Source: UBA10649 sp965227045 (GTDB lineage Bacteria; Actinomycetota; Actinomycetes; S36-B12). From it: a stretch of DNA of 64,000 nt. The stretch's first letter is position 1. The number at the start of each line of letters is the position of its first letter. This document shows, piece after piece, positions 25,654-34,292 of the stretch. The notes beneath the pieces are model-generated. The model ran no database searches. It saw only the letters and a program-made list of their open reading frames with translations, and was not told the DNA's origin. Location: contig OZ245718.1 in NCBI GenBank assembly GCA_965227045.1, positions 1,488,001-1,552,000 on the forward strand, read 5' to 3'. The position numbers were made by a program, and so were the translations under genes.

Positions 25654-26781
25654 ATGAGCGAAACGGCCCGACTGACGAGGATGGATGAGTACCCGCGCCA
25701 CCAGGTGGGGGGCACCTTCGACTCGGTGGCGAGCGACTCAGTTCATTGGAATGACGGCTTCTACTTCACGCTCGGCGATGAGTCGACCGGCGCGACGCTC
25801 TTCTCGGCCATCAGACTGCACCCCAACACCGATGTGATCGACGGCTTCGCCTGCGTCACGGTGGACCAGAAGCAGCACAACCTGCGGTGGTCGCGCCGAT
25901 TGCGTCCGCGGATCGACGACATCAGTGTGGGGCCACTGAGCCTTGAGATCATCGAGCCGTTGCAGACGCTGCGGCTTCGCTGCGAGGACAACGAGTACGG
26001 CATCTCCTTCGACCTGACCTGGCGTGGGCTGCACGAGCCATACCTGGAGGACCGCATCGTCAGGTACTCCGGCGGGCGCAAGGTCTACGACCGGTCGAAC
26101 TACGACCAGTGCTGCGAGGTCACCGGGACCATCTACGTGGCGGACCAGGAGGTTCTCGTGACGCCAGACACCTGGGTCGGTGTGCGAGATCACTCCTGGG
26201 GTCACGGACGCACCGGCGGTGCCCCGTCTCCCGCGATCGCGCCGGACGCCTCGCGCGACCCTCGCCGGGGGTTCGCGATGCGACAGTGGACGATGATTCG
26301 CATGCCCGATCGGGTTATGTTCTGGCAGTTCCACGAACAGCCCGACGGCACATTCGATCCGTTCGAATCGATCGTCATTCCGAACGACACGAACGAAGCC
26401 CCGTGGTCGTACACGCCGATCTCGGTCGAACGGACCGAGGTCGAAGCCGAACACCGGGCCAAGACCATCCGCATGGCGATGGCGAGGCCCGACGGCACGG
26501 TCGATCGATTCGAACTGCGGGCGGTCGGCTCACCCGTCTACCTACAGGGCGGCGGCTATCACGATGGCTTCTCGGACCGGCTGGGCCGCGGCGTCTTCCG
26601 GGGTGAGGACCATGGCGAGGGCGAGGTCTGGGACGTCTCGCATCCGGTTGACGTGGGCGACGACGCCGGCTGGTTTCGCCAGCGGCCGGACGCCTGGGCC
26701 GAGCAGTTCGCGACGTGCACCAATCTCGATGACCCGACTGACCACGGCTTCGGCCATCTCGAATGTGTCATCTCCTCATGA
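25654..26781 (+). CDS. CrtC/AttH-like lipocalin-fold protein (DUF7064/DUF7065-like)
   Basis: 375 aa, no signal peptide or membrane helix. It has an N-terminal and a C-terminal beta-rich half and the segment TWVGVRDHSWGHGRTGG, which resembles the conserved GxRDxSWG motif of the AttH/hydroxyneurosporene-synthase (CrtC) fold. Similar two-half proteins are annotated with DUF7064 and DUF7065 and occur near APH-type kinases and Rieske oxygenases. No reaction is known; CrtC hydrates a carotenoid double bond, so lipid or isoprenoid binding or hydration is possible. It is followed by the kinase gene through an ATGA overlap. Confidence 0.6.
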   Translation: MSETARLTRMDEYPRHQVGGTFDSVASDSVHWNDGFYFTLGDESTGATLFSAIRLHPNTDVIDGFACVTVDQKQHNLRWSRRLRPRIDDISVGPLSLEIIEPLQTLRLRCEDNEYGISFDLTWRGLHEPYLEDRIVRYSGGRKVYDRSNYDQCCEVTGTIYVADQEVLVTPDTWVGVRDHSWGHGRTGGAPSPAIAPDASRDPRRGFAMRQWTMIRMPDRVMFWQFHEQPDGTFDPFESIVIPNDTNEAPWSYTPISVERTEVEAEHRAKTIRMAMARPDGTVDRFELRAVGSPVYLQGGGYHDGFSDRLGRGVFRGEDHGEGEVWDVSHPVDVGDDAGWFRQRPDAWAEQFATCTNLDDPTDHGFGHLECVISS

Positions 26782-27785
26782 ACGTCGAGCGGTTCCAGGC
26801 ATTCCTGGACGTCGTCGAGCCCGACCGAGGCGCGACCGTGCTGTCAGCGGTTCCCATCGCCGGCGGCTACAGCCGAGACACGGTAATTGCCGAGGTGCAA
26901 TGGAGCGACGGATCGACAGAGAACTTCGTGCTGCGCGGCGACCCGCCGGAGGACATGAGTGTGTTCCGCAGCGATCGGGACCGGGAATGGGAGTTGCTGC
27001 AAGCGATAAAGGACCTGGAGAACTTCCGAATTCCTCGCCCCCGCTATTACGACTCGACGGGTGAGTACCTGGGCTGCAAGTGCATCGTGTCCGAGGCGAT
27101 CGAATCGACGTCGATGCAGAAGTACCTCGACACCGGGCCTGACTTCGAGCAGTCGCGCGCTGACTTCGTTGACATCATCACCGCGGCGCATACGACGCCG
27201 CTCGATGAGATCGACCCTGGCATCACGCGTCCCGCGAGTTGGGCCGAGCACATCGAGGGTGTCTTCGCCATCTTCGACCGGCTGATTGCCAGCATGGGCG
27301 AGGCCGACCCAATCCTTCGCTACACGCTTCGCAAGATCCGCATGAATATCCCCACCGAAGTGCCGATGACTCTCGTGCACGGTGACCTTCAACCTGGAAA
27401 CTTCCTGCTCTCCGAAGGTGTTGAACCCCACATCATCGACTGGGAGTTCGCGAAGATCGGCGACCCCCGGCTCGATATCGGGTACTACCTCCAGATTCCC
27501 ATGCCACCGCACCTGTACTACCCGGACCCAGATGCCTTTCTTGAGCTCTACCGGTCGAAGACCGGCTTGACGGAGGATCAGCTCAACCCTGCGATCGCGG
27601 AGTACTTCCTTCCGCTCGGAACCATTCACCTGGTCGAGGACATCTTCGTCGGCGCAGAGGCGGTGGCACGTGGCGAGCATCGCGGGGTCATGGGCACATT
27701 CCTCATGCTCGCCGCAGCGCACTTCCACGACCTGTACCTCAACATCGCCCTCAAGTTGCCCACCCGGCAGGAGACAGCACAGTGA
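26778..27785 (+). CDS. APH-type phosphotransferase (kinase-like), second copy
   Basis: 335 aa. GGYSRDTVIAEVQW (nucleotide loop), FVLRGDPP, the catalytic loop LVHGDLQPGNFLL and HIIDWEFAKIGDPRLD make a complete APH/ECK kinase core. ATG 26778 overlaps the preceding TGA by 4 nt, and its TGA overlaps the next GTG by 4 nt. The longer frame from 26763 has no ribosome site. It shares the catalytic motifs of the kinase at 23337-24596 but lacks the long N-terminal extension. Likely ATP-dependent phosphorylation of a pathway metabolite; substrate unknown. Confidence 0.87.
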   Translation: MNVERFQAFLDVVEPDRGATVLSAVPIAGGYSRDTVIAEVQWSDGSTENFVLRGDPPEDMSVFRSDRDREWELLQAIKDLENFRIPRPRYYDSTGEYLGCKCIVSEAIESTSMQKYLDTGPDFEQSRADFVDIITAAHTTPLDEIDPGITRPASWAEHIEGVFAIFDRLIASMGEADPILRYTLRKIRMNIPTEVPMTLVHGDLQPGNFLLSEGVEPHIIDWEFAKIGDPRLDIGYYLQIPMPPHLYYPDPDAFLELYRSKTGLTEDQLNPAIAEYFLPLGTIHLVEDIFVGAEAVARGEHRGVMGTFLMLAAAHFHDLYLNIALKLPTRQETAQ

Positions 27786-28243
27786 TCACGCGCCCGTCGA
27801 CCCCCAGAGTGCTCGAGGACGTCTGTGAGCAACTGGTCCGCGATGTCCTTCCCGAGATCACCGGGACCGCGGCCCGCCTCCGACTCGAGATGCTGATCGC
27901 TGTCCTGAATAACTGCGCGAACGCGAGCGGATCCGAGATCGCGTTGATGAAGGAGGAGACGACCCTCTATCTCGACTACGCGACCACCGTCTCGGCAGCC
28001 GTTACCAGCCCGAAGGCCGACGAGGCTCTCGCCGCAGTAATGCCGAGCGACTCACTCGTGCTCGCGGATGTCGCTGCCGAATACTCCCGGGCCAGCTCTG
28101 CGTTCTCCGAGGCGCTCGACGCAGCGATGGATCAGGGCCACGTGGAACTTCAGGCCCGCGGCGAGGACTTGCTTAAGCTGCGCCTGGCGAACGAACGCAA
28201 AGTGCTCAGCGGCAGTTCGTCACTGGGGCGTTCAGCCAGTTAG
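27782..28243 (+). CDS. Small helical protein, DUF6285-like partner of the APH kinase
   Basis: 153 aa, almost all alpha-helical and acidic. The start RPSTPRVLEDVCEQLVRDVL and the C-terminal LLKLRLANERKVL resemble DUF6285 proteins, which often follow an APH-type kinase gene and whose function is unknown. It is translated from GTG overlapping the kinase TGA (GTGA). No catalytic motif is visible; a regulatory or scaffolding role with the kinase is inference. It is convergent with the SDR gene with a 4-bp overlap (TTAG). Confidence 0.55.
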   Translation: MITRPSTPRVLEDVCEQLVRDVLPEITGTAARLRLEMLIAVLNNCANASGSEIALMKEETTLYLDYATTVSAAVTSPKADEALAAVMPSDSLVLADVAAEYSRASSAFSEALDAAMDQGHVELQARGEDLLKLRLANERKVLSGSSSLGRSAS

Positions 28244-29049
28244 GCCTGCTCCTCGACCGGTGGGTAGAACTTCGCGGCCGCTGTGTTGGCGAGAACTTCC
28301 TTGCCCGCGTCGACGATCATGACGAAACCGTTGACGAACCGAGCCTCGTCGCTGGCGAGGTAGACCGCCGCGAGCGCGATATCGCGCGGCATCGGCGCCT
28401 GGCCACCGGGATACTTCGAGCCCAGCCGCACAGCAGCGGCGTCGAGGTTGTCGCGATCGCCCGTGACCACTCCGGCCGTCAGCGACGAGACAGTGGCGCC
28501 CGGGCAGATCACGTTCACCCGGATTCCGTATGGCGCCATCTCGACGGCAACAGACTTCGATAGGCCGATGACACCGTGCTTCGCCGCCGTGTAGACGTGC
28601 GGGCCGAGACCACCTTGTACGCCGGCGGTGCTCGACGTGTTGATGATGACCCCCGAGCCCTGCGCGATCATCACGGCAGCGGCCTTCTTGGTACCCAGGA
28701 ACACGCTCGTCAGCAGGATCGCGTTCGTGCGATCCCAGTCCTCAAGGCTGGTGTCGGCGATGCGACCGAGGACGCCGACCACGCCCGCGTTGTTGATCAT
28801 GATGTCGAGCGCGCCGAAGTCAGCGACGCAGGTCTCGACCGCAGCGTTGATATCAGCCTCGGAGGTCACGTCGGTCCTGACGAACCGGACGCTGTCACCG
28901 AGCTCAGTGGCCAGCCTCTCGCCAGCCTCGACATCGATGTCCGCGATCACACAGCGGGCACCCTCCTCGACGAAGAGCCTGACGATTCCCTCGCCGATCC
29001 CCCGAGCGCCGCCCGTGACAACTGCCGCGCGTCCCGCCAGCCGCCCCAT
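28240..29049 (-). CDS. Short-chain dehydrogenase/reductase
   Basis: 269 aa, classical SDR. TGGARGIG (about 12-19), IADIDVEAG with an acidic residue after beta-2 (NAD preference), INNAGV, the catalytic Ser in NTSSTAG and YTAAK are all present. Sequence before ATG 29049 is antisense of the next gene. The ATG overlaps the upstream NTF2 TGA by 1 nt (TGATG). It is the last gene of the Rieske/isomerase/NTF2/SDR operon and probably oxidises a hydroxylated intermediate, for example a dihydrodiol or an alcohol. Confidence 0.92.
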   Translation of the reverse strand: MGRLAGRAAVVTGGARGIGEGIVRLFVEEGARCVIADIDVEAGERLATELGDSVRFVRTDVTSEADINAAVETCVADFGALDIMINNAGVVGVLGRIADTSLEDWDRTNAILLTSVFLGTKKAAAVMIAQGSGVIINTSSTAGVQGGLGPHVYTAAKHGVIGLSKSVAVEMAPYGIRVNVICPGATVSSLTAGVVTGDRDNLDAAAVRLGSKYPGGQAPMPRDIALAAVYLASDEARFVNGFVMIVDAGKEVLANTAAAKFYPPVEEQA

Positions 29050-29525
29050 CAGTGTCCGTCGCTCATCGTGAACCGATTGAGCATCGTCAGCGTGGACTCG
29101 TCGCGCCCCGCGGCACCGGCCGCCTTGATCTCGCGGGTCTGAAGCTTCCAGCCCTCGGCGCTTCTCCGCCACGAATCGACGTATCGCCCGTGCAGCGTCC
29201 ACTCCTTGCCCTGCGCATCGCGATGCCAGGCGGTGATCAGGCTCTCGGCGTCGGCGAAGTCGTTGCCCGTGAATGTGATCGAGATGTTCGTGACCGCATG
29301 CGAGGTCTGCGCATAACGCACGAAGGCGTTGGCCAGCTTCACCCGCAGGTCGTCGATGCCCTCGATCCACGTGTCGCCGCTGAACCGCACGCGGCAGTCC
29401 GAATGGAAGGTCGACAACTGTGTGTCGACGTCGGCCATGTCGGCAGCCCTGGCGTACGTGTACATCAACTGCTCGATCTCGAAGCGGTCCGGGAATCGAA
29501 GCCCGTCCAGTCGCGCGCTGCTCAT
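29049..29525 (-). CDS. NTF2-like (SnoaL-type) protein
   Basis: 158 aa. The N-terminal helix FEIEQLMYTYARAADMADVD and the sheet-forming segments with TFTGNDFADAESLITAWH and LHGRYVDSWRRSAEGWKL match the ring-hydroxylating-dioxygenase small-subunit/SnoaL-like superfamily. It could be a pathway isomerase/hydratase, or even a small subunit related to Rieske beta subunits, since it lies two genes downstream of a Rieske alpha gene. I cannot decide. ATG 29525 is 7 nt after the isomerase stop. Confidence 0.75.
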   Translation of the reverse strand: MSSARLDGLRFPDRFEIEQLMYTYARAADMADVDTQLSTFHSDCRVRFSGDTWIEGIDDLRVKLANAFVRYAQTSHAVTNISITFTGNDFADAESLITAWHRDAQGKEWTLHGRYVDSWRRSAEGWKLQTREIKAAGAAGRDESTLTMLNRFTMSDGH

Positions 29526-29532
29526 AGTGCCC

Positions 29533-30363
29533 TCATTCCCGGACGAGGCTTGCGGCCACGACCCTTGTGACGGAGTCGGCAATCTGGCGAGCCGACGTTG
29601 CCGCGTCCTGCGAACGCAGCACTGGGTTGATGATCTCCAAGGACAAGGAGGAGTCCGGGCGGTTCGCGGCACGTGCTCGCAGGAGTCCGACGAGGTCGAA
29701 CTCGCCGTCACCCAGCAGGCGGCGATTGGCCAGGCAGTCGGCGTAAAGATCGGGATCCTCGGCCACGATCGTGCCGTCGTTGATCTGGACGGTCGTGATC
29801 ACCGGCCACAGGCCGTCGAGGTGCGAAAGCGGCAGGCCCATCCGGTACAGGTGCCACACGTCCATGCACATGCCGACGTTGTCGCGCTCGGTCCGGATGA
29901 TGATGTCGGCCGCGTCGGCCGGCGTCTGCACGTTCGTGAACGGCAGCGGCTCGAGCACGAGATCCACGTTCCATTCGGCGAAGCGATCGGCAACGCGACG
30001 GATCCGGACGACCGCGTCGTCGATGGTTCCGTCGTACGGTCCAATGCATTGGAGCCGGGCCGGTCGCAGGCGCTCGGCGAGCAGCGCCGCCACGTCCTCG
30101 AGCGGATCAGGCTCCGCGCGCATGACACGAATGGCCTCGAGTTCACCGACTCGCATTTCCGCCGCGTCGAGGGTGTCGACGAGTTCGTCGATGCTGTGGT
30201 CGGCCAGCCACAGGTTGGTCCAGCGGCAACTCAGACCGATCTCCGTGAAGCCCGCACCCTTGGCCGCATCGATCCGTTCTCCGAGGGTTCCCTCACCCAG
30301 GCAGTTGAATGCGAAGGTGAAGTCTGCGACGGAGAGCGGAGCGCTAGGCGCCAGCGAGGTCAC
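29533..30363 (-). CDS. Sugar phosphate isomerase/epimerase-like TIM-barrel protein
   Basis: 276 aa of the AP-endonuclease-2/xylose-isomerase-like barrel. Metal-ligand segments are visible: VLEPLPFTNVQ (Glu), MCMDVWHLYRMG (Asp, His), VQINDGT (Asn/Asp) and LSLEIINP (Glu). These barrels isomerise or epimerise keto/hydroxyl compounds, or cleave 3-dehydroshikimate-type acids. I use GTG 30363, with GAGGG about 8 nt before it, overlapping the Rieske gene by 20 bp; residues further upstream are out-of-frame Rieske sequence. Coupling to a Rieske oxygenase suggests action on its product. Confidence 0.82.
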   Translation of the reverse strand: MTSLAPSAPLSVADFTFAFNCLGEGTLGERIDAAKGAGFTEIGLSCRWTNLWLADHSIDELVDTLDAAEMRVGELEAIRVMRAEPDPLEDVAALLAERLRPARLQCIGPYDGTIDDAVVRIRRVADRFAEWNVDLVLEPLPFTNVQTPADAADIIIRTERDNVGMCMDVWHLYRMGLPLSHLDGLWPVITTVQINDGTIVAEDPDLYADCLANRRLLGDGEFDLVGLLRARAANRPDSSLSLEIINPVLRSQDAATSARQIADSVTRVVAASLVRE

Positions 30364-31498
30364 GCGCGATGCCCTCGTCGATTGCCTTCTGCACCAGGCG
30401 ATGGAAGAACGGGATCTTGCACTCGCGGTCGTTGAAGAAGTTCTGCTTGTAGTACGACGAGCGCGACGTCGCCGCGATGTCCTGCCACGTCCAGACATCC
30501 TCGCCGACGACGATCTTCAGGTGATCCCAATGGCGCTGAGTGCGATCGATGTAGGCCTGGTCGTCCGACTTGTACCAGAGTTCCCAGGTCTCAAAACGGG
30601 TCTTGTTGTACGCGATCGGGACGGACCTGAACAGCTGCAAGTGCTCGGGATTGTTGTTGAACACCCCGGTCGGGTAGATCGTGTAGTGGCAGATCGCTAC
30701 CGACTGATGGTCCGGATTGGCCTGGAGCTTGGGCAGCGCACCCTTCAGCGGCACGACCATCATCGTGTGCCTGTCGAACTCGTGGATCCTCATCTCGCGG
30801 CCGTCCTTGACGTCCTGCAGCGGGATGTGATGCAACGCAGGGGCGTGGTAGAACTCGTTGAACGCGTCGACGACGACCTTCCAGTTGACGTCAACGTCCC
30901 AGGTGACCTTCTCCTTCAGGAACATGTCCTCCATGCGATACGCGCCGAGGTCGGCGATGATGTCCTCGCCGAGCCACTCCTTCAGCGGCGGCGCGACGCC
31001 CGGACCGTCAAGCACTCCCCAGACCCAGCCACCCCACTCGTCGAGCTCGACCTGCGGCGCGGCGAGGCCCTTCATGATCTCGGGATCGAAGTCATCTCGG
31101 TCGGGCACGCCGATGACGGTGCCCTCGTAGTCGTAGACCCAGTCGTGGAAGGGGCACTTGAAGCGACGTGCGCACTTGCCCGAGTCGCGAACAATCCGCG
31201 CGCCGCGGTGCTGGCAGACGTTGTGGAATCCGGCCAGCCCGCCGTCCTTGCGGCGGGTGATGACGATCGTCTCGCCGTGGCCCTCCCAGACGACGTGATC
31301 GCCGGCCTCGACCAGCTCCTCCGAGCGGCACATGATCTGCCAGCTCGGGTTGAGCACGTAGCGCCGCTCGAGCTCGAAGCGGTCCGGATCGGTGTAGACG
31401 CGGGCATCGAGAACCTCGGACCGGCCGGGCGTGTTCGGGATCTCGGCCGAGAACCGCACCGGGTTATCGCCTCGGGTGGGCGGGACGAAGGTGGTCAT
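30344..31498 (-). CDS. Rieske-type aromatic-ring-hydroxylating oxygenase, alpha subunit (copy 1)
   Basis: 384 aa. The Rieske [2Fe-2S] ligands are CQHRGARI and CPFHDW (C-x-H and C-x2-H). The mononuclear iron site is in DAFNEFYHAPALHH, with the two His and upstream Asp/Glu. Size and sequence are typical of single-component-type oxygenases that need a separate reductase, encoded by the neighbouring upstream gene 31585-32541. It uses O2 and electrons from NADH to hydroxylate or O-demethylate a ring or similar carbon. It heads the operon with isomerase, NTF2 and SDR; a TTGTCTAGACAA palindrome lies upstream. Confidence 0.93.
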   Translation of the reverse strand: MTTFVPPTRGDNPVRFSAEIPNTPGRSEVLDARVYTDPDRFELERRYVLNPSWQIMCRSEELVEAGDHVVWEGHGETIVITRRKDGGLAGFHNVCQHRGARIVRDSGKCARRFKCPFHDWVYDYEGTVIGVPDRDDFDPEIMKGLAAPQVELDEWGGWVWGVLDGPGVAPPLKEWLGEDIIADLGAYRMEDMFLKEKVTWDVDVNWKVVVDAFNEFYHAPALHHIPLQDVKDGREMRIHEFDRHTMMVVPLKGALPKLQANPDHQSVAICHYTIYPTGVFNNNPEHLQLFRSVPIAYNKTRFETWELWYKSDDQAYIDRTQRHWDHLKIVVGEDVWTWQDIAATSRSSYYKQNFFNDRECKIPFFHRLVQKAIDEGIARDLAGA

Positions 31499-31542
31499 GG
31501 CCGGTCCTCTCGAGTATCGGGTGGAGCAGGTCCACCGTACAC

Positions 31543-31554
31543 TTGTCTAGACAA
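31543..31554. promoter_or_regulatory. Candidate operator palindrome upstream of Rieske copy 1
   Basis: TTGTCTAGACAA is a perfect 12-bp palindrome 45-56 bp upstream of the Rieske start, between it and the reductase stop. A related sequence, TTGTATAGATAA (36459-36470), lies 22-33 bp upstream of Rieske copy 2; 10 of 12 positions are identical. A TetR- or GntR-type regulator could bind both. Confidence 0.45.
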
Positions 31555-31584
31555 CTACGACAAGGTTCTTCGGCGCCGAATCGA

Positions 31585-32541
31585 CTACATGTCCAGGACG
31601 AGTCGATCGCCCTTGCACCGCGACACGCACACCATCATGTAGACGTTCTCGTCGCGCTCCTCCTGGGAGAGCAGGGAGTCCCGGTGGGCGATTTCGCCGG
31701 AGATCACCTTGGTCTCGCACGTGCCGCATACGCCCTCGGTGCAGCTGGTCATGATCGGGATGTCGTTCTCGGAGAAGACCTCGATGATGGTCTTGTCCCG
31801 CGGGACGGTGTACTCCGCACCGGAGCTGTTCAGTACGACGGTGAACTCGTGGTCGCCGGGGTCGCCGGTGGTGTCGACCTCCTTGGCGGCGAACCGCTCG
31901 ACATGCGGCTCGGTCCGGCCGAGCTTGGCGCACATCGCCTCCACCGCCGCGATCAGCGGTTCTGGCCCGCAGCAGTAGACCGCCGTGTCCGGCCCGCATT
32001 CGCCGATGATCTGCTCGAGCGGAAGGAGCCCCTTCTCATCCTCGGGCCAGATCACGGCGCCGAGGGCCTCGAGTCGATCGCGGAAGGCCATCGACGCTCG
32101 CGTGCGTCCGCCGTAGTAGAAGCGCCAGGGCACGGCCTTGTCGAAGAGCACCTCGCCGAGCATGGGAACCATCGGCGTCACGCCGATGCCGCCCCCGATG
32201 AAGAGGTAGTCGGGAGCGTCGACCAGGGGGAAGTGATTGCGCGGCCCGCGGGTCTTGACCATGTCGCCGACCTGGACGGACTCATGAATGTACGAGGAGC
32301 CGCCGCGACTGTTCGGCTCGCGGAGGACGGCCACGCGCCACGTGTCCGCGTGGAAGTGACTGCACAGCGAGTACTGCCGCTCGATCCCGTTGCCGACCTG
32401 CACATCGATGTGAGCACCCGGTTCCCATGCCGGCAGCTTCTCGCCGGAGGGCGCGCCGAGACGGATCGTGACGACGCCGTCCGCCTCCTCGACCCGCTCG
32501 ATGACGACCAGGTCGCGGTATTCCTCGTAGACGTAGACCAT
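31585..32541 (-). CDS. Flavin/[2Fe-2S] oxygenase reductase (PDR/VanB type)
   Basis: 318 aa. In order: a flavin-binding beta-barrel with RQYSLCS (FMN phosphate motif) and RGPRNHFPLV, an NAD domain with IGGGIGVTPM and CCGPEPL, and a C-terminal plant-type ferredoxin with CTEGVCGTCETKV plus a distant Cys. This is the phthalate-dioxygenase-reductase layout, which passes electrons from NADH through FMN and [2Fe-2S] to a Rieske oxygenase. ATG 32541 is 2 bp after the preceding stop. It is the only reductase seen for three Rieske oxygenases in the window. Confidence 0.94.
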   Translation of the reverse strand: MVYVYEEYRDLVVIERVEEADGVVTIRLGAPSGEKLPAWEPGAHIDVQVGNGIERQYSLCSHFHADTWRVAVLREPNSRGGSSYIHESVQVGDMVKTRGPRNHFPLVDAPDYLFIGGGIGVTPMVPMLGEVLFDKAVPWRFYYGGRTRASMAFRDRLEALGAVIWPEDEKGLLPLEQIIGECGPDTAVYCCGPEPLIAAVEAMCAKLGRTEPHVERFAAKEVDTTGDPGDHEFTVVLNSSGAEYTVPRDKTIIEVFSENDIPIMTSCTEGVCGTCETKVISGEIAHRDSLLSQEERDENVYMMVCVSRCKGDRLVLDM

Positions 32542-32543
32542 GA

Positions 32544-34292
32544 CTAGTAGCCGACCGCTCGCGCCACCGCATCGACGGTGACCGTGCCCGCCGTACCGTC
32601 GACGGTCAGTTCCATCCCATCGCGCAGTTGCGCGGTCCCGGTGGTGACCGACAGAACGCACGGAATTCCGAGTTCGCGACTGACGACGACGGCGTGACTG
32701 TTGAGGGCTCCCACATCGACGACGATAGCCCCGGCGATGAGGAAGAGGGGAGTCCAGGCCGCATCGGTGAACGGCGCGACCAGCACATCCCCGGGCTCGA
32801 GCTTGGCCATGTCCGAGGGATCGGCCAGGACGCACGCACGGCCGCTGTACCGCCCGGCCCCTCCCCCAAGGCCCGGCAGCACGTCGCCGTCGCGAAGCGC
32901 GGGCATCGACCGCTCCTTGCGACGCGCCCATTGCGAGAGCGGGGGCGGATCGGCCGAGATGATGAATGGCGGCTCCAGTTCGAACAAGAACTCGTAGTCC
33001 TGCAGTCGCTCCGCGATCAGCTGGCCGAAAGCGCTCGGGTCGTCCACGTACGCGTCAAGCTCGTGGTTCATGAGCATCATGACGTCCTCGGCCTTCGCGT
33101 ACAGGCCACGCTCGACCCCGCGCCGACCGAGCTCGCGGATGGTCATGCGGACCTCGTTGACAACCGCAACGCACGTCGCCTTCGTCCGCTCGCGGGCCGG
33201 CACTGACAGCGAGGTCGAGGCAAGCGCCATGTCCAAGGTGGCACGCGCATCGTCATCGTCTCCGAGAGCGCCCCGCAGCCGGTCGGCAGCGGCAGCCCGG
33301 CGAGCCGCAAGACGCGCGTGTCGTGCGTCCGGAGAGTCCGCGTCCGAGGCCTTGCGAATGCCGTTGACCAGCTTGAGCGGCTGGATCGGCTCGGCCTCCC
33401 ACGAGAGTGCGTGGATATCCCACTCGTTAGGTCCGCGAGACCCCGACTCGCGCATGAACTCCGCGAGCGAGTCCGCGAAGGCGCGCGTCTGCACGGTCTG
33501 CGGGTCACGCACTGCGGCGAGCACCGCCTCCGGCCCGATGTCGAACAGGGCGGTCATCTCGCTGGACGCGTTCGCCTCGCGGGACAGGGTCCACAGCCCC
33601 CTCGACGGAGACGCGGAGTCGACATCGCCGAGACCGGAGATGAGCTCCAGTTGCAACTGCGGCTGTCCGACGGACGCACACATGCCCGCCAGAATCGACG
33701 GGCCGATCGTCGACGCGAGGCTGGAGAAGTCGTGCTTGGCGAAGCCGTTGTCGAGCTCGGGGCCAAATGAGCGCGCCCGTGCGATGAGCTCGCGGTCACT
33801 GAGGAGGGTCAGGTCTGGGCGATCTTGGGCCAGCCTCGCCGTGCGGCGACGATCCTCATCGATGACGGGGAACGACGTCGAGGCGAGGATCTCCCCGATT
33901 GTCGCCGCCGCCTTTGCCGACAACTCGGGGTTGACGTCGTCAGGATGTGGCTCGTACGGCGGGGTATCCGGGTGCGAGCCGAGCAGGTCGGCGTCGAACT
34001 GGTCAAGGTCGGCTCCGAGGCGCAGCCCGAGCAGGCGCATGTGCGACAGGTTCAGGTAGAAGTACCCCCCGAAGATCCCAGCAACCGGGTACTTCGGACC
34101 GGAGAACTCGTCCGCACCGTAGATGCCGAACTCGACGAACCCGCGATACCAACCTGGCAGCAGCCCTTCCTCGAACACCAGGCTCCAGCCCAGCGGGCTG
34201 GCGGGATCGGGAAGGACTTCGCCAGCGTTGGCTCGCGTGTAGTACGGCAGCCGGTCGTGACGCTGCCAGTCGACAATCCAGGACTCAACCAT
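32544..34292 (-). CDS. PEP-utilising-enzyme mobile (phosphohistidine) domain protein without ATP-grasp domain
   Basis: 582 aa. The C-terminal 90 residues are a swivelling phosphohistidine domain: GALNSHAVVVSRELGIPC contains His533 in the SHAVVVSRELG context of PEP synthase/PPDK mobile domains, with LEPGDVLVAPFTDAAWTPLF just before it. The remaining 470 residues are mainly helical and look like the middle, substrate-binding part of rifampin-phosphotransferase-like proteins. No ATP-grasp (PPDK_N) domain is present. Such a protein would need a partner to phosphorylate its His, then pass phosphate to a substrate, as phenylphosphate synthase subunits do. Its TAA/ATG junction with the upstream SDR overlaps by 1 nt (TAATG). 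Confidence 0.75.
   Translation of the reverse strand: MVESWIVDWQRHDRLPYYTRANAGEVLPDPASPLGWSLVFEEGLLPGWYRGFVEFGIYGADEFSGPKYPVAGIFGGYFYLNLSHMRLLGLRLGADLDQFDADLLGSHPDTPPYEPHPDDVNPELSAKAAATIGEILASTSFPVIDEDRRRTARLAQDRPDLTLLSDRELIARARSFGPELDNGFAKHDFSSLASTIGPSILAGMCASVGQPQLQLELISGLGDVDSASPSRGLWTLSREANASSEMTALFDIGPEAVLAAVRDPQTVQTRAFADSLAEFMRESGSRGPNEWDIHALSWEAEPIQPLKLVNGIRKASDADSPDARHARLAARRAAAADRLRGALGDDDDARATLDMALASTSLSVPARERTKATCVAVVNEVRMTIRELGRRGVERGLYAKAEDVMMLMNHELDAYVDDPSAFGQLIAERLQDYEFLFELEPPFIISADPPPLSQWARRKERSMPALRDGDVLPGLGGGAGRYSGRACVLADPSDMAKLEPGDVLVAPFTDAAWTPLFLIAGAIVVDVGALNSHAVVVSRELGIPCVLSVTTGTAQLRDGMELTVDGTAGTVTVDAVARAVGY

Noticed and set aside
23337..27785. Aminoglycoside resistance kinases
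   Set aside because: The APH fold is shared with many metabolic kinases; the operon context is catabolic.
31543..31554. Possible mobile-element or attachment site from the TTGTCTAGACAA palindrome
   Set aside because: No integrase, transposase or flanking direct repeats; a regulatory role is simpler.
29771..31642. 623-codon open frame on the + strand
   Set aside because: Antisense of the Rieske copy 1 and isomerase genes; no domain recognised.
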